DNA of 64,000 nucleotides from Phlebotomus papatasi. Lineage: Eukaryota > Arthropoda > Insecta > Diptera > Psychodidae. Location: positions 96,319,417 through 96,383,416 of the forward strand of contig NC_077222.1 in the NCBI RefSeq assembly GCF_024763615.1, read 5' to 3'. The notes below the pieces were generated by a model, which did not search any database, was not told the origin of the DNA, and saw only the letters and a program-made list of their open reading frames with translations. A program made the position numbers and the translations under genes. This document shows positions 11,664-23,058 of this stretch, piece by piece. Position 1 is the stretch's first letter. The number at the start of each line of letters is the position of its first letter.

Positions 11664-13245
11664 ATGCTGCGAATTTTAATATTTGTAGCTGCTGTGGTTT
11701 ATAGTCAAGCTCTTCCAGCTGAGGCTCCAGCAAGTATCTCAGATGTTTTAGATGAGATACAAACACCTGTGGAATATAATGACCCACTTTCGAGATTTCC
11801 CTCTGTGGCAAGTTCAATTTCCTTTAAAGACAATTTGTTCTATGTTCAGTAGATGAGAACTCTTTAATATTGTAGACTGAAATGATCGAGTCATATGGAT
11901 ATCCAGTGGAAACTCATGTGGCCCAAACTGCTGATGGATACCTGTTGACTATGCATCGTATTCCATATGGTAGGGCTCCTGGTGCTGGACCGGCTCCCAA
12001 CAAACCGATAGCCTTCCTTCAACATGGACTTCTGTGTTCTTCTGCCGATTGGGTTGTTATCGGTCCTGACCGTGCGTTAGCTTACTTGCTCGCTGACGAA
12101 GGTTACGATGTCTGGATGGGAAATGCCCGAGGAAATACCCATTCCAGGGCTCATATCAGTATTAATCCGGATCGTCGGGCTTTCTGGGATTTCAGTTGGC
12201 ACGAAATTGGTATACTCGATCTTCCGGCTATGATTGACTACGTCTTTAGAAATACAGGCCAGTCGAAGCTTCACTACGTTGGTCACTCTCAAGGAACAAC
12301 ATCCCTCTTCATCATGCTTTCCCTTCGTCCTGAATACAACAATGTTATCCTTTCGGCACATGCCCTGGCTCCTGTAGCTTTCATGAACAACCTTCGTAGT
12401 CCATTTGTTCGTGCATTTGCTCCATTCGTCAATTCTCTTGATACTATAACAAGTCTTCTAGGCATGAATGAATTCATGCCGAGCAGTACTATGATGCAGA
12501 TGGGAGGATATTTGACTTGCAGAGATACCTCACCTTTCCAGGAAGTTTGTGCTAACGTCCTCTTCCTAATTGCTGGTTTCAACTCTGAACAATTAAACCG
12601 GGTAAGTTTTTCTTTAACATGTAATTAGGCAAATTTTTAAAGCGGTCTTTAGACTAGAGCCTTAACCTAGTTCCTGAAGGTCTGAAAATCCTAAATAGCA
12701 ACCAATTTTACTGTTTTATTAGAAACTAATAGGTCACTTATCCATAATAATCCAATTCTAAGCTATTTTTCTCAAAACATCTTGATTGCTAAGAAATTAG
12801 AATAGCCAAATGGCTAAGCATTAGGTCTTAAGCCCGTATAACAATCAAGAACATTTTCCAGACCAAACTTCCATACATTATGGCTAACACACCTGCTGGA
12901 GCTGCAACAAGGCAATTGGTTCACTATGGACAACTCTACAATTCTGGACATTTCCGTCAGTTTGATCACGGACGACTTGGCAACTGGGCAGAATATGGAT
13001 CATTCTCACCTCCAGACTATCCATTGGACAGAATCACTGCCCCTATCGCTCTGCATTTCAGTGATAATGACTGGTTGGCTGCTGTTACTGATGTCCATCG
13101 TCTTCGTGCAGAACTTCGTAATGTCATAGGGGCATTCCGTGTTCCATTGGCTGCATTTAATCACCTTGACTTCCAGTGGGCTGTTGATATTAGACCATTA
13201 CTCTACAATAGAGTAATTAGTCTGATGAATCGCCACAACGACTAA
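11664..13245 (+). CDS. Secreted acid lipase B (lipase 3-like)
   Basis: Exons 11664-11807, 11876-12601 and 12862-13245 give 417 residues. Signal peptide MLRILIFVAAVVYSQA, then a short pro-region ending FPSV. Catalytic Ser about 186 (GHSQG), Asp about 360 (DNDWL), His about 391 (FNHLDF). The cap cysteine pair (TCRDTSPFQEVC) is present. The first intron begins GC, not GT (GTG|GCAAGT), with donor positions 3-6 matching consensus. The homologous donors in E and G are GTG|GT, so this is best read as a GC-AG intron. Intron 2 (260 bp) is swollen by a dispersed repeat. The closest paralogue in the window is G. AATAAA signals at 13591 and 13613 imply a 3' UTR of about 350 nt. Confidence 0.93.
12640..12850. 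repeat. Dispersed repeat inside lipase B intron 2
   Basis: Shares AATAATCCAATT, AAGAAATTAGA and GCCAAATGGCTAA-like words, plus a diverged left part, in the same order as 44039-44610. It accounts for intron 2 of B being about four times longer than in C, D, F, G and H. Confidence 0.55.
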
Positions 13246-13675
13246 TTGAGTTTTGAACTAAAGTTTTTGAAAGCTTATGTCCTCATGCTAAATAATTCAT
13301 TTCATTCACTAAAAGTACTCTTCACAATATTTACAACATATAAAGTACACTCTGAGTGTTATGTCCTAGACACACTGACGACTTAAGCCGAGAGATGACT
13401 TAATGGAAAATTATGGAAATGTAGTTTGACCATCATATCTAATATAATTACACTAAGCAATTTCTCGGCTAATCCTCAGGTCTGTCAAGGCCCTTACGCA
13501 TTTATCATTCTCAACAATCAACAGCGAAAAAAATTATTGAACCGTAGTATTAATCCATTAAAGTGAAATATTTAGGGCATGATTTTTTGGAATAAATCAT
13601 AAATGTTATATAAATAAAGCAAGTGCAAAAAATAAAACAAGTGCAATCATCGCGATCTCTTTAATTTTTGATATA

Positions 13676-13930
13676 GTTTAGAGATTGCCTAGGCGGTCAT
13701 TTCGTCCTTAAAATACCGTAGGATCATTCTTAATAACGGATTTAAAGTCAAAGGTTAAAAGCCTACAGATAGGATGTACCTCTACCGAATGGGATCAAGT
13801 TTGAGTTTGTTGGAAAGGCTCCAAAATTTCTGATGTCACTGAACCAGTTCCAATTGGTTATGAACTGGTAATGAACCGGACATGAACCGATACGTGATTT
13901 TTGTCCGAAACTCGTATTCTACTACAATTA
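13676..13930. repeat. Dispersed repeat copy (second at 36311-36560)
   Basis: Shared words in order include AGGCGGTCATTTCGTCC against AGGCGGACATTTCGTTC, AGTCAAAGGTTAAAA, and GTTGGAAAGG against ATTGGAAAGG. Function unknown; probably an old transposon. Confidence 0.6.
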
Positions 13931-14273
13931 AAGATTTCATCTTTAATGAGAATAACACTATTTGTCAAGTTAGAATTCTCAATCATTTTTGGGCATGAAT
14001 GAAGTTGAAATTAATTCAATTCAATATTAGAAGTCTGCTGACAATCACTAATTTTTAGATTGGTGTAAATATTTACTACCAGATCATAAAGAACAATTAA
14101 CTTGCAGTAATCATAAATATGAATTGGTAACCAATTTACATTCATAGAAACATGAAAGTCTGATGCCGACATAATTTCGCATACAAAGTTTAAACTTTTA
14201 TGATTATGTGAAACTCGTCAAATTTGAGCAATCAAATGACAATTCGCAATATGATTATTACGCTGCTTTCTCA

Positions 14274-14300
14274 GATAAGATACCAGAAAGCTTATATATT
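14274..14300 (+). promoter_or_regulatory. GATAAGATA + TATA module of lipase C
   Basis: GATAAGATA at 14274-14282 and TATATATT at 14293-14300, 10 bp apart. The surrounding sequence is nearly the same as upstream of D and F, including CTGCTTTCTCA just before the GATA site. Confidence 0.8.
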
Positions 14301-14368
14301 TACCTACCACATTTGAATTATCTTTAGAAGACTTTCTAGTGACTTTGATGAAACATATTCCCCAAAAA

Positions 14369-15670
14369 ATGTTACGTTTTTCAATTATATTTGCATTTTT
14401 AGGCCTTACTTGTGCGTTAGACTTTTCAAGAGTAGTAAGATCTTACTTAGTATATTGAAGTTCCAGTTAAATCGAAAGTGCCTCAATTTTTTTTTTTTCT
14501 TAAAGCCTGAAATGGTCGCCGAAACCGGTTATCCCGTGGAATCCCATGTTGTTCAAACTCAAGATGGATATCGACTAACAATGCATCGTATTCCCCATGG
14601 AAAAGTTCCCGATGATACAAAGAGGCCCGCTGTATTTCTTCTGCATGGACTTTTAAGTTCCTCTGCAGATTGGGTGGTTATCGGACCCGAACGTGCCTTG
14701 GCATATCAACTTGTAGATCGGGGTTACGATGTCTGGATGGGAAATTCCAGAGGAAATACCTATTCCAGAGATCACGTATCCCTTGATCCGAACTTCCCTG
14801 CTTTCTGGGACTTCACTTGGCACGAGATAGGAATGAAAGATTTACCAGCAATGTTGGACTACGTTTTGAAGACTACAGGATGGGACAAACTTCATTACAT
14901 TGGCCATTCCCAAGGAACAACGTCTCTATGGGTTATGCTTTCTCTTTTACCTGAATACAACAACTACTTCCTATCAGTTTCTGCTTTGGCTCCCGTTGCT
15001 TACATGTCAAATTGCAAGAGTCCCTTCTTTCGCTTTTTAGCATTAAGCGGTGATACTTTGGAGCTTCTTTCTGGTCTCTTGGGAGACTATGAATTCGCAC
15101 CAAGTACAACTTTGATGCAGTTAGGGGGGCAATTAACTTGTATGGATTATTCACCATTTCAAGAAGTTTGCTCTAATATACTATTCTTACTTGCCGGATA
15201 CGATTCTGAACAATTAAATCGAGTAAATAGAACGATTCTAGAAATATTCACACTCTTGTAACATGATTTAATAACTCTTTCAGACTGAACTACCGGCCAT
15301 GATGGCGAATATCCCTGCTGGAGCGTCAACCAAACAATATGTTCACTATGCACAAGTTATCAATTCAAACCACTTCCGTCAATACGACTATGGACTTCTT
15401 GGAAACATACAAAAATATAAATCAACTACTCCACCAGATTATCCTTTGGAAAAAATTACAGCCCCAGTCGGTCTCTTTTATAGTAAGAACGATTGGTTGG
15501 CTGCTCTTGAAGATGTTGAACTGTTACGTTCCAGGATTTCAAATACTATTATTAAAGATTATCTTGTATCTTTACCAGAATTCAATCATATTGATTTTCT
15601 GTACGCTATCGACGTTAAATTTTGGCTATATGATGAATTGATTAATTTTATTGATAGTCGCAATAATTGA
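14369..15670 (+). CDS. Secreted acid lipase C (lipase 3-like)
   Basis: Exons 14369-14434, 14506-15222 and 15284-15670 give 389 residues, the shortest complete copy. Exon 1 is only 22 codons: signal peptide MLRFSIIFAFLGLTCA followed by LDFSRV. Compared with D it lacks 18 codons between two TTA codons, an in-frame deletion of the pro-region. Catalytic Ser about 157 (GHSQG), Asp about 331 (KNDWL), His about 363 (FNHIDF). The cap cysteines are kept. An internal ATG at 14512 exists, but the conserved promoter, signal peptide and donor support 14369 as the start. AATAAA at 15718-15723. Exon 2 is almost identical to D and F except in the cap segment (about codons 175-215 of the exon). Confidence 0.93.
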
Positions 15671-16019
15671 ATTTTATTGCATTTAACAAATGTATTGCAG
15701 ACAAAAGGTTTTTATGAAATAAAATTAGATAAAAAGATAATAATTATTTAACAATCTTCAATTTATTTTAAAATTCAATGAATGACTTATCAGTTGAAGA
15801 CAAGAATTTGTGTTCCATTGTTGATAAGAGAAAAGAACTTTATGCAAAATAAAAACTTCATTTAGAAATTACATTGATTTTCACAAATCGATTTTGAATT
15901 AAGTTATTGATACGATTGATACTGTTTAAGATCTGGGATATTTTCAGGAAGACTTAGTCAGGATATCACTCGTGAAGGATTGTCGAGACTTGATTTTAAA
16001 TATGACTACCTAATGTTAA

Positions 16020-16605
16020 GGGGCGACTGGGGCAAAAAGTCACAAATCGAGAAATTCAAAATTCAATATCTTCCAAAATAAAAAAGATAGCTACTCAAAA
16101 TTTTTTCTATAGATAGCCTTCACAGACCTTCTTCAATGTTGTAAATTTCTTAGAATTCGAACTAGGAATTTAGAAAATAAAAAATATCAAAAATTTTAAA
16201 TCTATTTTTCAAATATCTTGCTTGCAGAAGATATCAATTATTATCTTTACTCTCCGAAATTGATGCACTGGTGAATATTTCCTAAATAATTTGGATTCTT
16301 TGAATAGAAATCCGCTATCTATTTTAGAATTTCACAAAGGTTCTTTTCTCCAGAAATCCTTTTAATAAAAATGGCCAGGTGGGGTAAAAAGTAACAAAAG
16401 GTATAGAGCAAAAAGTAGCAAAAAGCGAAGCAATTTCTGATGTCTCACGGCGACAAGAAACGTCATTACCATGTCTCTTCGGTTGTTGCTTGTATTGGTC
16501 AAACGATTTGCAGTCATTTGTGTGTTGTTTCTAAAATAACTTGAAAAGCGCTTTTCTCGTTCAGATAGAGAAAACGGTGTTTTACAAATATGTGGACGAA
16601 TAAAT
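16020..16605. mobile_element. Truncated MITE of the GGGGCAAAAAGTCACAA family
   Basis: Starts GGGGCGACTGGGGCAAAAAG and follows 7952-8864 closely (AATTCAAAATTCAATATCTT, TTCTATAGATAGCC, GATTTGCAGTC). Similarity stops near 16605, so the right third and its terminal repeat are missing. Confidence 0.8.
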
Positions 16606-16932
16606 GTGTGGAAATAAATAGATATATCGACCAAATTTAAGAATTTGGTCTAATTTGGTTTAATTTAAGAATTTGGTTGATTCTTATAGAATGATAATTT
16701 TTCAATAGGAAAAAGTTAGTTGTCCTAAGCCTGAATCATCAGAAGGTAAGGCACTTCTCCCTATTACAAATTTAAATTTGTAATCTCTATACATTTATAA
16801 ACACATGAAAGTAACTAAGCCGACATAATTTTCGCATAGACCACATATAAATTTTTTACGATTATGTGAAATTCGCAAAAATTTGAGCAATCAAATGACA
16901 ATTCGCAATATGATTATTACACTGCTTTCTCA

Positions 16933-16958
16933 GATAAGATATTTGAAAGAATATATAT
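16933..16958 (+). promoter_or_regulatory. GATAAGATA + TATA module of lipase D
   Basis: GATAAGATA at 16933-16941 and TATATAT at 16952-16958, 10 bp apart and about 70 bp before the ATG. Confidence 0.8.
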
Positions 16959-17027
16959 TGACCTCCCACATTTGAAATATCTTTAGAAGACTTTATAGTG
17001 ACTTTGCTGAAACATATTCCCCAAAAA

Positions 17028-18393
17028 ATGTTACGATTTTCAATTATATTTATCATTTTAGGCCTTAGTTGTGCATTACCGAAGGATATTATAAGTGACG
17101 GAAATGAAATTGAAACTACGACCATCAACTTAGATTTTCCAAGAATGGTAAGGGTCTTCGTTAGGCTACAGTGATAGAGCCAGTTAAATCGAAAGTGATT
17201 TAATTAATTATTTTTTCTTAAAGCCTGAAATGGTCTCCGTTACTGGTTATCCCGTGGAATCTCATGTGGTTGAAACTCAAGATGGATATCGACTAACAAT
17301 GCATCGTATTCCCCATGGAAAAGTTCCCGATGATACAAAGAGGCCAGTTGTATTTCTCCAACACGGACTTTTATGCTCCTCTGCAGATTGGGTTGTTATC
17401 GGACCCGAACGTGCCTTGGCATATCAACTTGTAGATCGGGGTTACGATGTTTGGATGGGAAATGCCAGAGGGAATACCTATTCCAGAGATCACGTATCCC
17501 TCGATCCGAATTTCCCTGCTTTTTGGGACTTCAGTTGGCACGAGATAGGAATGAAAGATTTGCCAGCAATGTTGGACTACGTTTTGACGATTACAGGATG
17601 GGACACACTTCATTACATTGGCCATTCCCAAGGAACAACGTCTCTGTGGGTTATGCTTTCTCTTTTACCTGAATACAACAACTACTTCCTATCAGTTTCT
17701 GCTTTGGCTCCCGTTGCTTACATGTCAAATTGCGAGAGTCCTGTCTTTCGCAGTATCGCATTAAGTTCTGACCCACTGGATCTTCTCACCGATCTCTTGG
17801 GAGACTACGAATTCACACCAAGTTCAAAATTGATGCAGTTAGGGGGCGAAGCGGCATGTATGGATTATTCACCAACCCAGGAAGTTTGCTCTAATATACT
17901 CTTCTTGATTGCCGGATACGATTCTCAACAATTAAATCGAGTAAATAGAATAGTTGTAAAACATTTTAATACTTCTGGATAGTGTCATTATTGATAATTC
18001 TTTCAGACTCAACTCCCTGCTATAATGGAGAATTTTCCTGCTGGTGCTTCAACCAAACAATTGATTCACTATGGACAAGTTATCAACTCTAATCATTTCC
18101 GCCAATATGACTATGGACTTCTTGGAAATATGGAGAAATATAAATCAACTACTCCTCCAGATTATCCTTTGGAAAAAATCACTGCCCCGATCGCTCTCTT
18201 TTACAGTGAGAACGACTGGTTGGCTGCTGTAGAAGATGTTGATCAATTACGTTCCAGGATAGAAAAGACCCTTATTAAAGATTATCTGGTACCTTTGCCA
18301 GAATTCAATCATATTGATTTTCAGTACGCTATTGACGTTAAATTTTGGTTGTATGACGAATTGATTAATTTTATTGATAGTCGCAATAATTGA
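17028..18393 (+). CDS. Secreted acid lipase D (lipase 3-like)
   Basis: Exons 17028-17147, 17224-17940 and 18007-18393 join in phase 0 to give 407 residues. Signal peptide MLRFSIIFIILGLSCA, then a pro-region ending LDFPRM. Catalytic Ser about 175 (GHSQG), Asp about 349 (ENDWL), His about 381 (FNHIDF). The cap cysteines are present (ACMDYSPTQEVC). Exon 2 is nearly identical to C and F over most of its length but differs strongly in the cap (SIALSSDPLDLLTDLLG). Downstream AATAAA at 18426-18431. The intron 1 branch region (CAGTTAAATCGAAAGT) is shared with C and F, so the trio arose by recent tandem duplication. Confidence 0.94.
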
Positions 18394-18600
18394 ATTTTAT
18401 TACATTCAACAAATGTATTCCAGATAATAAAAGTCTTTATGAAATCGAAATAGGGAAAATGGTGATTTGACGATCTCAAAGTTTTTTTTTACCATTCAAC
18501 TTACGACTTATTAGAAGTATGCAAATATTTGTGGACCATAGCTGATAAAGGCAAATCTGTTGCAAAAAACATACGAAATAAACGACACGTTTCCTATCAA

Positions 18601-19255
18601 ATAATAATAATAGTAATGTTAATGCTGGCACTGACTGGGACAATATTTCATAGAGGAACTAGGCCTTCCTATTTAGGGGATTTCTAGACACTCATCATTA
18701 TTTTTCTTTATAGGGGAGAGCCGGCATGTTTGAGAAACTTTTTTATGTTTTGACTTTAATTTCCAACACTCAGAAAATTATCTTGAAATTTTGTATAGTG
18801 GTTAATATTGATTTAATTTCATTAAGAATAATTAAGTTTGAGATGAGGTGGTTTAAGCCACCGTTGACAGTCCCATGCCCCGTTGAATCAAGTGCAGTAA
18901 AACTAAATGCCATGCGAACACATTTAACACAAGAGGACTTCCTGGTGACCTAAAGGGGATTCGAACCCGAGACGTTTGCATCATAGAGCAAGTAGGGTAA
19001 AGTGGTACAAGTTGGACAATGGTACAATTTGGACAGGGCTTTTTGTCTTGATAAATTTAGTACTTCATTTTTATGTGTATATCTTTAATGCTTTAGTTTT
19101 ATAATTTGGTTCCTTGTGCTTAGAAACAAATTTTGTACTGTATTTATCAAGAAAAAAGCCATGTCCAACTTGTACCGGCGAATTGTCCAACTTGTAACAC
19201 TAATTCCAAATTATAAACTTTACCCTACTCTACCACTTGACCTATTGAACGCCTT
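18601..19255 (-). mobile_element. tRNA-derived SINE, interrupted
   Basis: Read on the minus strand it begins with a tRNA-like head (GGTTCGAATCCCC is a good B box, near 18956-18968) and ends in a TTA/ATT repeat tail. The body words CCTTCCTATTTAGG, TTTCTAGACA and GTCCCATGCC match the copies at 25424-25650 and 56180-56421. Two stretches absent from the other copies (about 18712-18866 and 18995-19225) are later insertions. Confidence 0.7.
18995..19225. mobile_element. 231-bp MITE, GGGTAAAGTGG termini
   Basis: TA-flanked. Left GGGTAAAGTGG is mirrored by CTTTACCC. The word ACAAGTTGGACA / TGTCCAACTTGT recurs in both orientations. A close sister copy is 57961-58208. It lies inside a SINE. Confidence 0.88.
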
Positions 19256-19553
19256 TTCCTACAAAAAGACTCACAAATGTTCCGGAAGGGCTTACATAGT
19301 AAACTTTCAAATACGTTCCGCCAGTTGGTACTTGCGCGTGCAGCAAAATCATGTAGGGAGTTAACCCTAATGATTCAAAGGAATTTTGTATTCTTTATGC
19401 AAAATATTTCACTCACTATTTTTTTTTATTGAATATAAGAATTTTGTAGTTATGGTAAACCAAATCAATTTCTCATAGACGATAAGAAAGAGAAAAAAAA
19501 TAATAAACTACACTATCAACACAACTAGTGAAAGTTATTGAGCGATAAGAATC

Positions 19554-19571
19554 TTTAATTTTCTATAAATA
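19554..19571 (+). promoter_or_regulatory. GATAAG + TATA of lipase E
   Basis: CGATAAGAAT at 19553-19562 and TATAAATA at 19564-19571. The GATA site is shorter and closer to TATA than in the other copies. ATG follows at 19646. Confidence 0.65.
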
Positions 19572-19645
19572 TTGCATGAATTAGGTAGTTGATGCAGAGT
19601 AAGCTTGAACCTAACTGATACATAATTAAATAAAAAACAATAACA

Positions 19646-21044
19646 ATGTTGCACTTGTTGTATTTTATTAATTTTCAACAAATCTTTTGTCACGAAATAA
19701 ATTCCGAGCCAATCTACTATGACACCCTAGGCTTGTTTCCCACAGTGGTAAGTTTCTCTTTCTAATGGATTGTTTTAAGTTACGGTTACGTAATTTATAC
19801 TTTCTGAAGACAGAAATGATCATTGAGCATGGATATCCTGTGGAAACTCATGAAGTTCAAACAATGGACGGATATCTACTGAATATGCATCGTATACCGA
19901 ATGGAATAAATAGAACAACAGAATTTACTACCCATAAACCTGTTGCATTTCTTCAACATGGCCTTCTCAGTTCATCTGAGGACTGGGTAGTTCTGGGACC
20001 TGAACGAGCTTTGGCATATCTCCTAGCCGATGAAGGATATGACGTATGGATGGGAAATGCAAGAGGCAATACACATTCCAGGCGTCATGTAAGCCTCAGT
20101 CCTGAATCTGAAGACTTTTGGAATTTTAGTTGGCACGAGATAGCAATGTTTGATCTACCTGCAATGATTGATTACGTCTTGAAGCATACTGGACAGAAGA
20201 AATTGCATTACATTGGGTTTTCTCAAGGAACAACTTGTCTGCTCGTAATGCTTTCTTTAAAACCGAAGTACAACAATGTCATTATAACTGCTCATGCTTT
20301 AGCGCCAGTAGCCTACATGAGCAATCTCCGTAGTCCTCTTATTCGAGCTTTTGCACCTTTCATAAGCCCATCGAATAACCTTGAGTATCTTCTAGGAACC
20401 AATGAATTTACTCCAAGCAATCTTCTAATGCAATTAGGCGGGCATTTACTCTGCAAAGCTACATCCCCATTTCAGGAAGTTTGTGCCAATGTCATTTTCC
20501 TTATAGGTGGTTTTGATTCCGAACAGTTAAATCGGGTAAGTTAGCCCACTTTCCGAATCTCTCGAAATCCTAAATAAGTCTGAAATCATAAGTCTGAAAC
20601 CTGTATTACTTATGGTACGGCACATGAATATATTTAAATTTTCAGACCCTACTTCCTACCATTTTAACATATACCCCTGCCGGAGCTTCAACTAAACAAT
20701 TAATTCACTACGGACAACTGTACAATTCTGGATATTTTCGGCAATACGATTATGGTACTTCCAGAAATTCGGTAAAGTACAGAAAGCAAACTCCTCCGAT
20801 TTATCCTCTGCGCAGTATCACTGCCCCAATTGCCCTATATTACAGTGAAAATGATTGGTTGGCTACTATCGCTGATGTTAAAAAATTGCGAGTTAAATTG
20901 AAAAATGTGATAGGAAAATATCTAGTGCCTCTGCCTAAATTCAATCATCTCGATTTCATATGGGCGAAAGATGCCCGTTCGTTACTTTACAACAAGGTTT
21001 TGCATATAATGAATTCGGCCATTGATAAATTTCACGAATATTAA
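19646..21044 (+). CDS. Secreted acid lipase E (lipase 3-like)
   Basis: Exons 19646-19747, 19810-20535 and 20646-21044 give 408 residues. Exon 1 encodes a hydrophobic leader (MLHLLYFINFQQIFC) unrelated in detail to the other copies and ends LFPTV. Exon 2 begins TEMIIEHGYPVE. The acceptor at 19809 keeps phase 0 as in the paralogues. Catalytic Ser about 172 sits in GFSQG: the His usual before this Ser is Phe. Asp about 346 (ENDWL), His about 377 (FNHLDF). The cap cysteine pair is kept (LCKATSPFQEVC). An N-glycosylation sequon NRT lies in the loop after MHRIPNG. AATAAA at 21073-21078. A signal exon at 19646 is preferred to in-frame ATGs near 19765 and 19816 because of its donor GTG|GTAAGT. Confidence 0.92.
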
Positions 21045-21281
21045 CCTTTATACGAATAGTCTACTTACGATTAATAAATTTTTAGAGTACTGTAAAATGT
21101 TATTGACTATAATTTTATCACCTTACAACACTATGGAAAATTTAAACGATACATTGCTTACATGAGATACATGAAAATCCTGTGTCGATATACCAATAAA
21201 AGATAAACCTTTATGATGAACACGCAAAAATTTGAGCAATCAAATAACAATTCGCAATATGATTATTACACTGCTTTCTCA

Positions 21282-21307
21282 GATAAGATATTAGAAAGAA
21301 TATATAT
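21282..21307 (+). promoter_or_regulatory. GATAAGATA + TATA module of lipase F
   Basis: GATAAGATA at 21282-21290 and ATATATAT at 21300-21307, within a block shared with C and D (ACAATTCGCAATATGATTAT upstream). Confidence 0.8.
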
Positions 21308-21376
21308 GGATCTTCCACATGTAAGATTCCCTTAGAAGACTTTCTAGTTACAGTGATACAGCACGGTCTGAAGAAT

Positions 21377-22740
21377 ATGTGGCTTTTCTCGATTATATTG
21401 GTTTTAGGATTAACTTGTGCATCGTCGAAAGAAATTCCAAGTGATGAAAATGAAATTGAAACGATGACCATTAATTTAGATTTTCCAAGAATGGTAAGAG
21501 TTTCGTTTTATAAGGCTATAGTGCAAGTGCCAGTTAAATCGAAAGTAACTAAGTTAATTATTTTTTTCAAAGCCTGAAATGGTCTCCGTTACTGGTTATC
21601 CCGTGGAATCCCATGTGGTTGAAACTCAAGATGGATATCGACTAACAATGCATCGTATACCTCATGGAAGGGTTTCCAATGATACAAAGAGGCCAGTTGT
21701 ATTTCTCCAACACGGACTTTTATGCTCCTCTGCAGATTGGGTTGTTATCGGACCCGAACGTGCCTTGGCATATCAACTTGTAGATCGGGGTTACGATGTC
21801 TGGATGGGAAATGCCAGAGGGAATACCTATTCCAGAGATCACGTATCCCTTGATCCGAACTTCCCTGCTTTTTGGGACTTCAGTTGGCACGAGATAGGAA
21901 TGAAAGATTTACCAGCAATGTTGGACTACGTTTTGAAGACTACAGGATGGGACAAACTTCATTACATTGGCCATTCCCAAGGAACAACGTCTCTGTGGGT
22001 TATGCTTTCCCTTTTACCTGAATACAACAACTACTTCCTATCAGTTTCTGCATTGGCTCCCGTTGCTTACATGTCAAATTGCGAGAGTCCTGTCTTTCGC
22101 TCTCTTGCCCTAGTGGGTGACTCGCTGAGCCTTCTTACAAGTATTTTGGGAGCGAGTGAATTCTTACCGAGCAGTGAATTGATGCAGTTAGGGGGCTATC
22201 TCACCTGCATGGATCATTCGCCATTTCAGGAAGTTTGTACTAACATTTTCTTCTTAATTGCCGGATACGATTCTCAGCAATTAAACCGAGTAAATAGAAT
22301 AGTTGTAAAAGTTTATTACACCCCTTGCATAGTGTCATGATTGTTAATTCTTTCAGACTCAATTACCGGCTATAATGGCAAACTTCCCTGCTGGAGCCTC
22401 AACAAAACAATTGATCCACTATGTGCAACTTATCAACTCCAAACGTTTCCGCCAAATGGACCATGGATTTCTTGGAAATATGTTGCGTTATACATCCGTT
22501 GTTCCGCCAGATTATCCTTTGGAAAAAATTACTGCCCCGATCGGTCTCTTTTACAGTGTGAACGACTGGTTGGCTGCTGTTAAAGATGTTCATCATTTAC
22601 GTTCCAGACTATCTAACGTTGTAAAAGATTATCTTGTAGCTTTGCCAAAGTTCAATCACATTGATTTCCAGTACGCTATCGATGTTAAATTCTGGCTGTA
22701 TGACGAATTGATTAATTTTATTGACAGTCGCAATCTTTAA
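21377..22740 (+). CDS. Secreted acid lipase F (lipase 3-like)
   Basis: Exons 21377-21493, 21573-22289 and 22357-22740 join in phase 0 to give 405 residues. Signal peptide MWLFSIILVLGLTCA, pro-region ending LDFPRM as in D. Catalytic Ser about 174 (GHSQG), Asp about 348 (VNDWL), His about 379 (FNHIDF). The cap cysteines are kept (TCMDHSPFQEVC). The first two-thirds of exon 2 is close to identical to C and D at the DNA level, whereas the cap segment (SLALVGDSLSLLTSILGASE) is distinct. The last exon is the most diverged of the trio. AATAAA at 22798-22803. It is separated from D by the unlike gene E, so the trio is not contiguous. Confidence 0.94.
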
Positions 22741-23058
22741 ACCATAAGATTGTAATAATACTGTTTAAAATCCATAAAGGAATCATTGCAAAAACGAAAT
22801 AAAGAAATTGAAGATGTTACGTTCTCAAATTTATTTCAACATTCAACGTACGACTTATCAATTATATACAAGTATTTGTGCTCCATCGCTGATAGAAAAT
22901 TTTTTTTGCTATCAATCTGCGAAATTCGAAAATTACAGTCTTAAATTCCAGATTTGCGTTTTTTCAATGCGATAAGATATGAAGAACATATAAATTTGGA
23001 CCACCCAAGGAATTTATTTCACAAATTCAATTTAATTTGTGTTACACTGAACTGTAAG
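22741..23058. other. Intergenic F to G
   Basis: 318 bp with the F polyadenylation signal and the G promoter. No other feature is seen. Confidence 0.6.
22971..22995 (+). promoter_or_regulatory. GATAAGATA + TATA module of lipase G
   Basis: GATAAGATA at 22971-22979 and TATAAAT at 22989-22995, 9 bp apart. ATG at 23059. Confidence 0.8.

Larger units (their letters stand above)
13246..14368. other. Intergenic B to C
   Basis: Contains the lipase B 3' region, a dispersed repeat (about 13676-13930) and the C promoter. No gene is seen. Confidence 0.6.
15671..17027. other. Intergenic C to D
   Basis: Holds the C polyadenylation site, a truncated MITE (16020-16605) and the D promoter. Open frames here lie inside the MITE and are not genes. 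Confidence 0.6.
18394..19645. other. Intergenic D to E
   Basis: Holds a SINE (18601-19255) broken by other DNA at about 18712-18866 and by a TA-inserted MITE at 18995-19225, and then the E promoter. No gene. Confidence 0.6.
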
